Shown one piece after another: positions 52,803 through 62,443 of a DNA stretch of 64,000 bases (its first letter is position 1; each line of letters opens with the position of its first letter). Under the pieces are notes generated by a model, which was given only the letters and a program-made list of their open reading frames with translations, ran no database searches and was not told where the DNA came from. The stretch comes from Prado023 sp964418695 (GTDB lineage: Bacteria; Actinomycetota; Actinomycetes; S36-B12; CAIYMF01). The stretch lies in contig CAYQMN010000001.1 of NCBI GenBank assembly GCA_964418695.1, positions 1 to 64,000 on the forward strand, written 5' to 3'. The translations under genes and the position numbers were made by a program.

Positions 52803-55769
52803 ATGGACCACAACCAACGGCTCGACCGGATCGAGGAGCAGGCGGGCGACCTCGCCGAGGCCTTTCACGCGCTGGCAGGCGAGGTGGCGCACCTGGACGC
52901 GCCTGGCGTCGAGATCCTGGACGCGCTGCTGGGTCGAGTCCAAGGCGTGGCTCGCGCGTTGGGATCAGCGTCCGGGCAGGCCGACGAGCTCGCCGCCGCG
53001 CTGCAGGAGCGGCTCACCGCCTGGTGGCAGACGAACCGGTTCACCGCCGCGGGTCGAAGCGTGACGCTGGCGCGCCTCGCCCAGACCGTCGAGCGGGGAG
53101 CCGAGCGGGCCCGCGCCCTGCTGCTGGAGGAGATCGCGGACGCGCTGCAGGCTCGCGAGGGTGACCACGCCGTCCGGCTGCTGGACGCCACAGCCGCCTG
53201 GTCGGGCATTCCCCGATCCGCCTCGGACCCCCTGCGCACCCCCGGCAGCGATCCCCTGGCACTGCACGAGGTGGTCCGAGTCCTGCGGGAGCGCGCGGGA
53301 ATGCTGCGTCGTGGGCGCTCCAGCACCGCTACCCGGACCTTGGGCGTCGTGCAGGCATGGCTGATCCAGGCCGGCGGCGACCCGACCAGCGCACTGGGCA
53401 TCCTCGACGAGCTGGTGGCCCGAGCCCCCGCAGACCCTCGGCTGCTCGTGGAGCGCGCGGGCCTGCGGCTGGCCGCCGCGGACGCTGCCTTGGCCGCCGA
53501 CGACGCCCATCTGGCCATCGAGCTGGACGGGTCCGACCCGCGGGGATACATCCAAGCCGGGGTGATCGCCGAGGCCGCCGGCGAGGTGGCCGACGCGGTG
53601 GAGCTGTACACGGAGGGCTCCCGGCGGCTGCCTGCGGGCCGGTCGCTGGTCGCCGCTCCGCAGTGGGCGTCCTTCCTCCATCCCACCGGGCTGTTCCACC
53701 TCACCCGCGCGCGCCTGCTGTCCGACGCCGGCGAGCCGGCCGCGGCGCTGGCGGCGGTGGACCAGGCACTGGCGCAGGGCATCTCCGGGCCGGCCACCTA
53801 TCCCGAGGCCGACGCCTACGACCTGCGCCGGCAGCTGCTGCAGGAGCTCGGCGCCGAGGACCATGCGGTCGCCGACGCCGCCTACGAAGCGGGCAAGCGC
53901 CACCTGTGGAACGGCAACGCGTCGCAGGCGGCCGAGGCGTTGTGGGTGGCCACGCGGAACGCCGAACGGCTGCCGGACGCGGGCTGGTACCTGGCCCTGA
54001 GCCTGATGCTGGCGGACACCTCGGATGTCGACACCCTGCAGGGGGCGAAGCGGGTCTGGGACGACTGGGCAGCGCGGGTGGGCCCGCCTGGCCCGGAGTC
54101 GGCCTGGGCCTACGCGGACCGGGCGAGCCTGGACATGTACATCGACTCCCTGACAGAGATGGACTCGGCCCCCTCGGCCTGGCGGGCCCTCGTGCTCTGC
54201 GAGAAGGGCCTGGTGCTCGACGCGCAGCAGGCTGAGGTCTGGGCGACGCTGAGCTACGCGCTTCGCCGGCTGTCCCTCGCCGGGTTGGCCATGGAGGCCG
54301 TCGAGGCGGGCTACCGGGCCAACCCCGACTCGACCCGGGTCCTTGAGGAGCGGCTCGCGGTCCTCACCAATGAGGGGCGGACGAGCGAGGCCCTGGAGAC
54401 ATGGGACCGCCTGCCCGACGCCGCCACCGACCCGTGGCAGTCCGGTGTGAAGGCCTACCTGCTGCAGCGCCTCGGCCGGCCCGAGGAGGCGCTGGACTAC
54501 CTCGAGCGGCCGCTGTCGGGCACCTGGGACCTGGGCTGGTACCGCGAGCTGCGGACCGCCTGCCTGGTCGACCTCGGGCGGCTCGACGAGGCCGTGGCCG
54601 ACCTGCGCGCTCTGCTTCATGACGAGAGCCCCTGGTCGGGACAGGGTCACTATCGGCGCGCGATGGCGAGGTCGGTCCTGGGCGACCTGGCTGAGGCCCG
54701 CGCCGAGCTGACGCAGGCTCAGGCCGACCAGACACTCGGCGCTCAGGAGAAGTGCTACGTCACAGGGCTGGTCGCCCTCGCGGAGGGAGAGCTGACGAAG
54801 GCGGCGCAGCTCCTGGAGCAGACGGTCCTGCTGGCCACCAACAGCGCCACCCTCGAAGATCTCCCCCGTGACGTCGATCGGGTCCTCACCCTGCACAGGC
54901 ACCTGGGTCGACCGGTCACGGGGGGCGACGAGCTGGTGGCACGGCTCGCGGACCTGGCCGGGACGCATCACCCCGAGCCGCCCAGCGCCGAGGGCGACAT
55001 CGAGTCGGCTCTGGCCAGCGCCGAGGCCGGCCCGGAGTGTCCGTCCGACGTGGCCCTGACCGCGGTGCGTGCCAGGCGCCAGCTGGAGGGCGGCCTGGCC
55101 GAGCAGGCCGCCGCGCTCTACCAGGAGCTGCTCGGGACGTCCTTCGAGCCTGAGGCCAGCCGAGCGCTGGGCCAGGCGCTGGGCGGCGTGTACCACGCAG
55201 CGGTCGGTCGCGGGGACGTGGAACGCGCCCAGGAGGCCTATGCCGGGATGGCCGCGCTCGGGCACGCCCCCCAGCCGTTCTCGGAGGTAGCGCACGCCGA
55301 GGCGCTGTGGGGCGGCGGTCGGTACGCCGAAGCCACCGGCGTGCTGGCCGCCCTGGCCCCCGAGGTCGAGGATCCCACCGGGCGTCTGCAGGTTCTGGGG
55401 CTGCTCGGCCAGTGCGCGCTGTTCGCCGGTGAGCCTTCCCTGGCCGAGCCCGCCCTGCGCGAGGCCGCTTATCTGGCCGCCCTCGCCGAGGACCACAACC
55501 GCGTGGCCCAGCTCGCGGTCCGCCAGGCGGTGGCCGACCTGATGAGCCAGCAGCCGGGGTCTGTCGCGGAGCATCTGTCCCAGGCCCGACGCGCCTGGTC
55601 GGCAGCTGGGATCTTCGACTCGGCCGCGGTCCTGCGCCAGGAGCTGGGCTGGCTGCTCGCCGCCCTGCCCGAGGGCACCTTGGACGCGGAATCGCGCGAG
55701 GCCCTGCGCGAGCAGGCCGAGCGGCTGTCGACCCGGCCGGACGACGAACCGGCCGCGCTCGACGCCTAG
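52803..55769 (+). CDS. Large TPR-repeat protein of the trypsin-CHAT cassette
   Basis: This is a 988-residue protein built from helical TPR-like repeats. Examples are ALGILDELVARAPADPRLLVE, AALAAVDQALAQGISGPATY, RPEEALDYLERPLSGTWDLG, RLDEAVADLRALLHDESPWS and the EPSLAEPALREAAYLAALAE segment near the end. An N-terminal coiled coil (MDHNQRLDRIEEQAGDLAEA) precedes them. There is no P-loop, so unlike STAND-type sensors it has no visible NTPase. It may be the scaffold or sensor that presents a substrate to the CHAT/trypsin protein. ATG 52803 is preferred as the first ATG after the CHAT stop. Confidence 0.85.
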   Translation: MDHNQRLDRIEEQAGDLAEAFHALAGEVAHLDAPGVEILDALLGRVQGVARALGSASGQADELAAALQERLTAWWQTNRFTAAGRSVTLARLAQTVERGAERARALLLEEIADALQAREGDHAVRLLDATAAWSGIPRSASDPLRTPGSDPLALHEVVRVLRERAGMLRRGRSSTATRTLGVVQAWLIQAGGDPTSALGILDELVARAPADPRLLVERAGLRLAAADAALAADDAHLAIELDGSDPRGYIQAGVIAEAAGEVADAVELYTEGSRRLPAGRSLVAAPQWASFLHPTGLFHLTRARLLSDAGEPAAALAAVDQALAQGISGPATYPEADAYDLRRQLLQELGAEDHAVADAAYEAGKRHLWNGNASQAAEALWVATRNAERLPDAGWYLALSLMLADTSDVDTLQGAKRVWDDWAARVGPPGPESAWAYADRASLDMYIDSLTEMDSAPSAWRALVLCEKGLVLDAQQAEVWATLSYALRRLSLAGLAMEAVEAGYRANPDSTRVLEERLAVLTNEGRTSEALETWDRLPDAATDPWQSGVKAYLLQRLGRPEEALDYLERPLSGTWDLGWYRELRTACLVDLGRLDEAVADLRALLHDESPWSGQGHYRRAMARSVLGDLAEARAELTQAQADQTLGAQEKCYVTGLVALAEGELTKAAQLLEQTVLLATNSATLEDLPRDVDRVLTLHRHLGRPVTGGDELVARLADLAGTHHPEPPSAEGDIESALASAEAGPECPSDVALTAVRARRQLEGGLAEQAAALYQELLGTSFEPEASRALGQALGGVYHAAVGRGDVERAQEAYAGMAALGHAPQPFSEVAHAEALWGGGRYAEATGVLAALAPEVEDPTGRLQVLGLLGQCALFAGEPSLAEPALREAAYLAALAEDHNRVAQLAVRQAVADLMSQQPGSVAEHLSQARRAWSAAGIFDSAAVLRQELGWLLAALPEGTLDAESREALREQAERLSTRPDDEPAALDA

Positions 55770-55834
55770 CCGCCCGCGGCCGGAGCGCGGACGACGCCGG
55801 CCGACGGGATCATGTCGCCCGGTGACCCGCCGGG

Positions 55835-56716
55835 TCAGGCGCTCTGCAGCACCCCGGCGCCCAGCAGGCCCAGGACGAGCACGCCCAGGCAGATCCGGTA
55901 GATCACGAACGGCATGTACGAGCGGGTCGAGACGTATCGCAGCAGCCAGGCGATCACGGCGAACCCGATCACGAACGCGATGATCGTGGCCAGGATCGTC
56001 GGTCCCCAGGAGGCGACCGGGTCCGATCCGATGTCCAGTGCCTGGTACAGCCCGGAGGCCAGCACGGCCGGGATCGCCAGAAGGAACGCGTACCGGGTGG
56101 CCGCCTCCCGGGTGTAGCCCAGGAAGAGTCCGCCGGAGATCGTGGCGCCCGAGCGGGACACTCCCGGGATCAGGGCCAGCGCCTGGCACAGGCCGTAGAC
56201 GATCCCGTCGCGCCAGGTCAGGTCGGGCAGCTGCTTGACCGAGCGCGCGGTCCGGTCGGCGATGCCCAGCACGATGCCGAATCCGATGAGCGTGATCGCC
56301 ACGAGGTACAGGTTGCGGGCCACGGTCTCGATCTGGTCGGAGAAGACGAAGCCGAGGACGCCGATCGGAATCGTGCCGACGATGACCAGCCAGCCCATCC
56401 GCACGTCCGGGTCACCGCGGGTCTCCGGGTGGCGGAACTGGCCCAGCCAGGCCCGGATGATCCCGGTGATGTCCTTCCAGAAGTAGAGGATGACCGCGGT
56501 CTCGGTGCCGATCTGGGTGACCGCGGTGAACGCCGCGCCCGGGTCGGCCCAGCCGAACAGCTGGGAGAAGATCAGCAGGTGGGCGCTGCTGGAGATCGGC
56601 AGGAACTCGGTGAGCCCCTGGATGATGCCCAGGATGATCGCCTGGAACCAGGTGACCGGCTCCTGAGCCACCTCGGTGGACGCGTCGGCCAGCACAGCGG
56701 CCAGGGCCAGGTGCAC
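55835..56716 (-). CDS. uppP: Undecaprenyl-diphosphatase
   Basis: UppP (BacA) recycles the carrier lipid of peptidoglycan synthesis by removing one phosphate from undecaprenyl pyrophosphate, and confers bacitracin tolerance. The 293-residue membrane protein has the E-rich motif QGLTEFLPISSSAHL and the second motif LALIPGVSRSGATISGG, the two parts of the active site. GTG 56716 follows GAGGAGGTGG. It ends 65 bp from the convergent TPR gene. Confidence 0.95.
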   Translation of the reverse strand: MHLALAAVLADASTEVAQEPVTWFQAIILGIIQGLTEFLPISSSAHLLIFSQLFGWADPGAAFTAVTQIGTETAVILYFWKDITGIIRAWLGQFRHPETRGDPDVRMGWLVIVGTIPIGVLGFVFSDQIETVARNLYLVAITLIGFGIVLGIADRTARSVKQLPDLTWRDGIVYGLCQALALIPGVSRSGATISGGLFLGYTREAATRYAFLLAIPAVLASGLYQALDIGSDPVASWGPTILATIIAFVIGFAVIAWLLRYVSTRSYMPFVIYRICLGVLVLGLLGAGVLQSA

Positions 56717-56817
56717 CCGGCCACCTCCTCGATGCAGTCGCACCGATCGGCTCGGCGCCGCGCAGAGCCTAATGCCCTGCGCGGCGGACCCTGCTCCAGC
56801 GAGTAGCGTTCCGCTCC

Positions 56818-57783
56818 ATGCACAGCAGGGCCCTCGGGGGCAGTGGTCTGCGGGTCAGCCGGATCGGGCTGGGCACGATGACCTGGGGCCGCGACACCGA
56901 CGAGTACGAGGCCCGCGACCAGTTCGGCCTGTTCCTCGAGGCGGGCGGCACTCTGTTCGACACTGCCGACGTGTACGCCGCCGGCGCCGCCGAGGAGCTG
57001 CTGGGCACGCTGATCGCCGAGTCGGGGTCGCGCGACGACGTGCAGATCGTGACCAAGGCGGGCAGCCGGCGGATGCCCGGGCGCCGGTTCGACGCTTCCC
57101 GCGGACATCTGCTGCGCGCGCTGGACGGGTCGCTGGAGCGGCTGGGCACCTCGTACGTCGATCTGTGGCTGGTGCACGGGTGGGACGCCCAGACCCCGCT
57201 GGAGGAGACGCTGTCCGCGCTCGCGATGGCGCAGGCCTCCGGGCGTGCCCGCTACGTCGGGGTCTCGAACTACCGGCCCTGGCAGCTGGCCCGGGCCGGG
57301 ACCCTCGGTCAGCAGCTCGGCCCCTCGGTCCTGGGCACCCCCCTAGTCGCCCACGAGGCGGAGTACTCGCTGCTGGCCCGCCGGGACGAGCAGGACGCGT
57401 TCGCCGCGGCTGCCGCCGTGGGCGCCGGAGTCCTGGCCTGGTCGCCGATCGGGCGCGGGGTGCTCACCGGCAAGTACCGCTTCGGGACGCCCGCCGACTC
57501 ACGGGGCGCCTCCCCGCACCTGGGCGGCTTCGTGGGCCAGTACCTCACCGACGCGCACCGGCGGATCGTCGACGCGGTGTGCACCGCCTCCGACGGGCTG
57601 GGCGTGGCTCCGCTGGAGGTCGCGCTGGCCTGGGTGCGCGACCGGCCCGGAGTGGCCTGCGCCCTGCTCGGTTCACGGACCGCGGCCCAGCTGCGCGGTG
57701 CCCTGCGCGCCGAGGAGCTGGCGCTCCCCGAGGAGATCCGCATCGCCCTCGACGACGTCAGCACCCCGCAGGCAACCGGCTGA
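56818..57783 (+). CDS. Aldo/keto reductase
   Basis: This is a 321-residue NADPH-dependent aldo/keto reductase barrel. The catalytic tetrad is present: D48 and Y53 in LFDTADVYAAG, K80 in QIVTKAG and H120 in DLWLVHGWD. The C-terminal cofactor loop LLGSRTAAQL is also seen. It belongs to the YhdN/tas-like group by length. TAGCGT (56804-56809) lies eight bases before the ATG, so the mRNA may be leaderless. It diverges from uppP. The in vivo substrate is unknown. Confidence 0.93.
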   Translation: MHSRALGGSGLRVSRIGLGTMTWGRDTDEYEARDQFGLFLEAGGTLFDTADVYAAGAAEELLGTLIAESGSRDDVQIVTKAGSRRMPGRRFDASRGHLLRALDGSLERLGTSYVDLWLVHGWDAQTPLEETLSALAMAQASGRARYVGVSNYRPWQLARAGTLGQQLGPSVLGTPLVAHEAEYSLLARRDEQDAFAAAAAVGAGVLAWSPIGRGVLTGKYRFGTPADSRGASPHLGGFVGQYLTDAHRRIVDAVCTASDGLGVAPLEVALAWVRDRPGVACALLGSRTAAQLRGALRAEELALPEEIRIALDDVSTPQATG

Positions 57784-57897
57784 ACCCCGCCGAGCCGCGC
57801 GTGCCCAGCGCGAGGTGACCCCCGCCGGTCGAGCTTGTCGAGCCTCAGCGTGACGCACCCCCGTCGGTTGGGCTGGTCGGAACCCCTCCCTGGGCGC

Positions 57898-59313
57898 TCA
57901 GCAGGCTCGGAGGAACCGGTCGAGCACCCGCACGCCGAACTGCAGGCCGTCCAGGGGCACCCGCTCGTCGATGCCGTGGAACATCGCGCCGAAGTCCAGC
58001 GTGGGCGGCAGCCGCAGCGGCGCGAACCCGTAGCAGCGGATGCCCAGCTGCGAGAACGCCTTGGCGTCGGTGCCGCCGGAGAGCATGTACGGGACGGCCC
58101 GCGCCCCCGGGTCCTCGGCGCGCAGGGCCGCGGCCATCGCGTCGATCGACGGCCCGTCGAAGGTGGTCTCCAGCGCGAGGTCGTGCACCACGAACTCGCG
58201 TACCGCGCGGTCGGCCAGGATCGCGTCGATCGTGGCGAAGAAGTCCTGCTCGTGCCCGGGCAGGAACCGGCCGTCCACGTGCGCGGTGGCGTGCCCGGGG
58301 ATGACGTTCACCTTGGCGCCCGCGTCGAGCATCGTGGGCTGCACCGTGTTGGAGAAGGTCGCCCCGACGATCCGCGCCAGCGGTCCCAGCACCCGGATCA
58401 GGGTCTCGCGATCGGCCGGGTCGAGCGGGATCCCGAGCGCGTCGGACAGCTCGGCGACGAACGCGCGGGTGGTCGGAGTCACCGTGACCGGGAACTGGTG
58501 CGCGCCCAGGTCGGCGACCGCCTGGCACAGCCGGGTGACGGCGTTGTCGTCGTTGAGCATCGAGCCGTGACCGCCGCGCCCCGCTGCGTGCAGCTGCAGC
58601 CAGGCCATGCCCTTCTCCGCGGTCTGCACCAGGTAGAGGCGCAGGTCGTCACGCACGGTCATCGAGAATCCGCCGACCTCTCCGACGGCCTCGGTGACCC
58701 CCTCGAACAGCTCAGGCCGGCGGTCGACCAGCCAATGCGACCCCTGCCCGCCGCCGGCCTCCTCGTCGGGCAGCAGGAGCAGGACGACGTCGCGGCGCGG
58801 GCGACCGCCGGCTCGCGCCCAGTGCCGCACGACGGCCAGGCTCATCCCGACCATGTCCTTCATGTCGACCGCGCCGCGGCCCCAGATCATCGGCGTGCCG
58901 GACTCCGGGTCGTCGGCGACCTCGGCGGCGAACGGCGGATGCGTCCACTCGGAGGCGTCGGCCGCGACCACGTCGAGATGCCCGTGCAGCAGCAGGGCGC
59001 GCCGAGCGGCGTCCGGGTCGGTGCCGGGGATGCGCACCACGACGCCGGCCCGCTCCCCCGAGGTCGTCGTGTAGAGGTCCGCGTCCAGCCCCACCTCGCG
59101 CAGCCGGTCCTGGGCGTACTCGGCGACGGCCCGCTCCCCCACCGTCTCCGGCCGGTCGCCGGCGTTCGTGGAGTCCAGCCGGATCAGCTCGCGGACCAGC
59201 TCCACCACGTCGTCCTCGGCGTCGGCCAGCGCGCTCAGGCCGGGCTCGCGCCCCGCAGCCGGATCGCCGGCCGCGTCGGTGATCGCACTCACACACCCAT
59301 CCTGCCCGGTCAT
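57898..59313 (-). CDS. M20-family metallopeptidase (dipeptidase-like)
   Basis: This is a 471-residue zinc peptidase of the M20/ArgE-DapE family. The metal ligands are in LLLHGHLDVVAAD, IWGRGAVDMKDMVG, LLPDEEAGGG and the late FHGIDE. The dimerisation domain lies between. The start is ATG 59313; GTG 59292 is an alternative, giving 464 aa. It may be a dipeptidase or deacylase. It diverges from the NUDIX-like gene with only 38 bp between starts. Confidence 0.92.
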   Translation of the reverse strand: MTGQDGCVSAITDAAGDPAAGREPGLSALADAEDDVVELVRELIRLDSTNAGDRPETVGERAVAEYAQDRLREVGLDADLYTTTSGERAGVVVRIPGTDPDAARRALLLHGHLDVVAADASEWTHPPFAAEVADDPESGTPMIWGRGAVDMKDMVGMSLAVVRHWARAGGRPRRDVVLLLLPDEEAGGGQGSHWLVDRRPELFEGVTEAVGEVGGFSMTVRDDLRLYLVQTAEKGMAWLQLHAAGRGGHGSMLNDDNAVTRLCQAVADLGAHQFPVTVTPTTRAFVAELSDALGIPLDPADRETLIRVLGPLARIVGATFSNTVQPTMLDAGAKVNVIPGHATAHVDGRFLPGHEQDFFATIDAILADRAVREFVVHDLALETTFDGPSIDAMAAALRAEDPGARAVPYMLSGGTDAKAFSQLGIRCYGFAPLRLPPTLDFGAMFHGIDERVPLDGLQFGVRVLDRFLRAC

Positions 59314-59351
59314 GCACCGCCTCGCCCGGCCGTGGCGGCACAATCACGCCC

Positions 59352-59888
59352 ATGAGCGACACTCTGGAGACGCTGTCCGGCTGGCTGAGCGTCGAGGATC
59401 TGGAGAGCGCCCGGGAGACCCTGCCGATCCTCTACGTGGAGGCGGTTCCCGTGCGGGTCGACGCCTCCGGGCGGATCACGGCCGTCGGACTGCTCTTGCG
59501 GGCCCGACCCGACGGGACGGTCTCGCGCGCGGTGGTCGCCGGCCGGGTCCGGTATCGCGAGCGGCTGCGCGACGCGCTCATGCGCCACCTGGAGAAGGAT
59601 CTGGGCTCGATGGCCCTGCCGCGGCTGCCCGTGTCGATGTCACCGTTCACGGTGGTCGAGTACTTCCCCGACCCGACGGTCACCGGCTTCCACGATCCGC
59701 GCCAGCACGCCGTCGCCCTGGCCTACGTCGTGCCGGTCGACGGCGACTGCGTGCCGACCCAGTCGGCGATCGACCTGGCCTGGCTGACCCCCGAGGAGGT
59801 CTGCTCCGAGGCAGTCCTCGCCGAGTTCTCCGGCGGCCAGGACCGGCTGATCCGGCTTGCGCTGGCGTTCGGCGGCCAGCTGCCCTGA
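59352..59888 (+). CDS. Degenerate NUDIX-like protein (DUF4916 type)
   Basis: This is a 178-residue NUDIX-fold protein, actinobacterial. A NUDIX-box-like helix is visible in GRVRYRERLRDALMRHLEKDLG, where REx2E of the canonical box is replaced by a RERLRDALxRHLEKD arrangement, so hydrolase activity is doubtful. It also has AVALAYVVPVDGDC and LAWLTPEEV. Such proteins are usually annotated as DUF4916 NUDIX proteins of unknown function. Confidence 0.8.
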   Translation: MSDTLETLSGWLSVEDLESARETLPILYVEAVPVRVDASGRITAVGLLLRARPDGTVSRAVVAGRVRYRERLRDALMRHLEKDLGSMALPRLPVSMSPFTVVEYFPDPTVTGFHDPRQHAVALAYVVPVDGDCVPTQSAIDLAWLTPEEVCSEAVLAEFSGGQDRLIRLALAFGGQLP

Positions 59889-60073
59889 CCACGGCTCTGC
59901 CTGACCACGACCCAGCCGGCCCGCGATGCAGCCGGTCCGCGCCCCAGCCGGACTGTCACCCAGCAGGCTTGTGCATGGCGGGGACGTGCGCACCGGCCCC
60001 GGCGCCGCGGGATTCGTCGGGCGGTCAGGTGGCTTGGTATCGTTGCCCGCATTCCGGCGCGAGCCGGAGCCAC

Positions 60074-60159
60074 GTCCGGGTGGCGGAATAGGTAGACGCG
60101 CTAGCTTGAGGTGCTAGTGCCCTTCAACGGGCATGGGGGTTCAAGTCCCCCCTCGGACA
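60074..60159 (+). tRNA. tRNA-Leu (anticodon GAG)
   Basis: The gene is 86 bases. The acceptor GTCCGGG pairs with CTCGGAC (60152-60158), with discriminator A. The anticodon arm GCTAGC-TTGAGGT-GCTAGT places GAG in the loop, reading CUC leucine codons. A long class II variable arm (TGCCCTTCAACGGGCA) and a T-arm with TTCAAGT in GGGGG-CCCCC complete it. No CCA is encoded. A strong terminator hairpin follows. Confidence 0.97.
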
Positions 60160-60165
60160 CAGACC

Positions 60166-60212
60166 GAAGGCCCCCGATCCCCTCGCATGTCGAGGGTTCG
60201 GGGGCCCTTCTC
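60166..60212 (+). terminator. Intrinsic terminator after tRNA-Leu
   Basis: A hairpin whose left arm is GGCCCCCGATCCCCTCG (60169-60185) and right arm CGAGGGTTCGGGGGCC (60191-60206), closed by a five-base loop, follows the tRNA by about ten bases and ends in CTTCTC. It is long and GC-rich and is a convincing terminator. Confidence 0.85.
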
Positions 60213-60284
60213 GTGGCGCGCCCTCGGTGACCTGGGCCAGGTCCGGCAGCCCGCGCGAGATTCCCCCGATTCCCATGTTTGAAC

Positions 60285-60324
60285 GTTCACCCAGGGGGGC
60301 AGAAAGAGGGTGTTCACACAGGGG
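60285..60324. repeat. Direct repeat upstream of the small membrane protein
   Basis: GTTCACCCAGGGG (60285-60297) and GTTCACACAGGGG (60312-60324) are copies with a 27-bp period and one mismatch. A 10-bp palindrome TGAACGTTCA (60280-60289) overlaps the first copy. They could be activator or repressor sites for the gene starting at 60378. Confidence 0.55.
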
Positions 60325-60377
60325 ACGGCAGTCGCCGACCCCGGACCCCCCGCATAGGTATAGAGAGGCTTACGCCG

Positions 60378-60857
60378 ATGTCGACCATGACCGCTCCCGC
60401 CCCCGTCGCGCACCCCGAGCTCGAGGTCAAGGAAGAGAAGGGCAGCCGCATCGCGCGGACCCTCGGAATCATCACGATCGTCCTGGGCCTGGTCATGGCC
60501 GGCCTGGGTGCCTTCACCTGGTCGACCGTCACCGACGAGCTGGCCGCGCAGAACATCACCGTCTCCCAGGACGCCGAGCACCTCGCCGGCGAGGAGGTCA
60601 ACGGTCCGTTCACGGCCTACGCCCAGGCGCAGGTCATCGGCGTCCACGCGATGGAGTCGACGGATGGTCAGACCTACTCCGAGATGGACCGCGAGGATCC
60701 CGCTCGTGAGACCGCGATGAACGCCGCGCTGCTGCAGTCCTCGCTGTACACCTCCGTGATCGCCTTCGGTGTGGCCGCGCTGGTCATGGGCCTGGGTGCG
60801 ATGTTCCTGATGATCGGCGCCTCGGTCATCCTGCTGTCCCGCCGCCGCAAGAGCTGA
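60378..60857 (+). CDS. Small two-helix membrane protein of unknown function
   Basis: This is a 159-residue protein with an N-terminal cytoplasmic part, a first transmembrane helix (TLGIITIVLGLVMAGLGAFTW), and an acidic external loop (NITVSQDAEHLAGEEVNGP). A conserved-looking ESTDGQTYSEMDREDPARETAMNAA region precedes a second helix (AFGVAALVMGLGAMFLMIGASVIL). Relatives in Nocardioides-type genomes are sometimes misnamed ring-opening dioxygenase; no such active site exists here. ATG 60378 follows GAGAGG. The function is unknown. Confidence 0.8.
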   Translation: MSTMTAPAPVAHPELEVKEEKGSRIARTLGIITIVLGLVMAGLGAFTWSTVTDELAAQNITVSQDAEHLAGEEVNGPFTAYAQAQVIGVHAMESTDGQTYSEMDREDPARETAMNAALLQSSLYTSVIAFGVAALVMGLGAMFLMIGASVILLSRRRKS

Positions 60858-60900
60858 GCCACCGCAAGACCTGAGCCAACAGCCGTCTGAACGGCATACG

Positions 60901-60930
60901 AAGGGCCGCCCCACCTGGGGCGGCCCTTTC
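60901..60930. terminator. Bidirectional hairpin terminator
   Basis: AAGGGCCGCCCCA (60901-60913) and TGGGGCGGCCCTT (60916-60928) form a perfect stem with TTC beyond, between the small membrane protein gene and the convergent gdhA. It is suited to terminate transcription from both directions. Confidence 0.85.
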
Positions 60931-60978
60931 GCTGTCGGCCCGGGGTCGGCCGGGGGTCTCCGGCTCGGATCCGGCGCC

Positions 60979-62316
<1,338 letters not shown>

Positions 62317-62443
62317 GTGATGGGTCCCCTCGGCTCCCTGGCCCGGTCTCTGCGTGGGATCGAGCCGGGCAAGGGTATCCGCGAGGGCGCTGGCCCGGAA
62401 ATGCCGGTCGGTCGCCGGCGGTCGCCGAGCGCAGCCCGAGATC

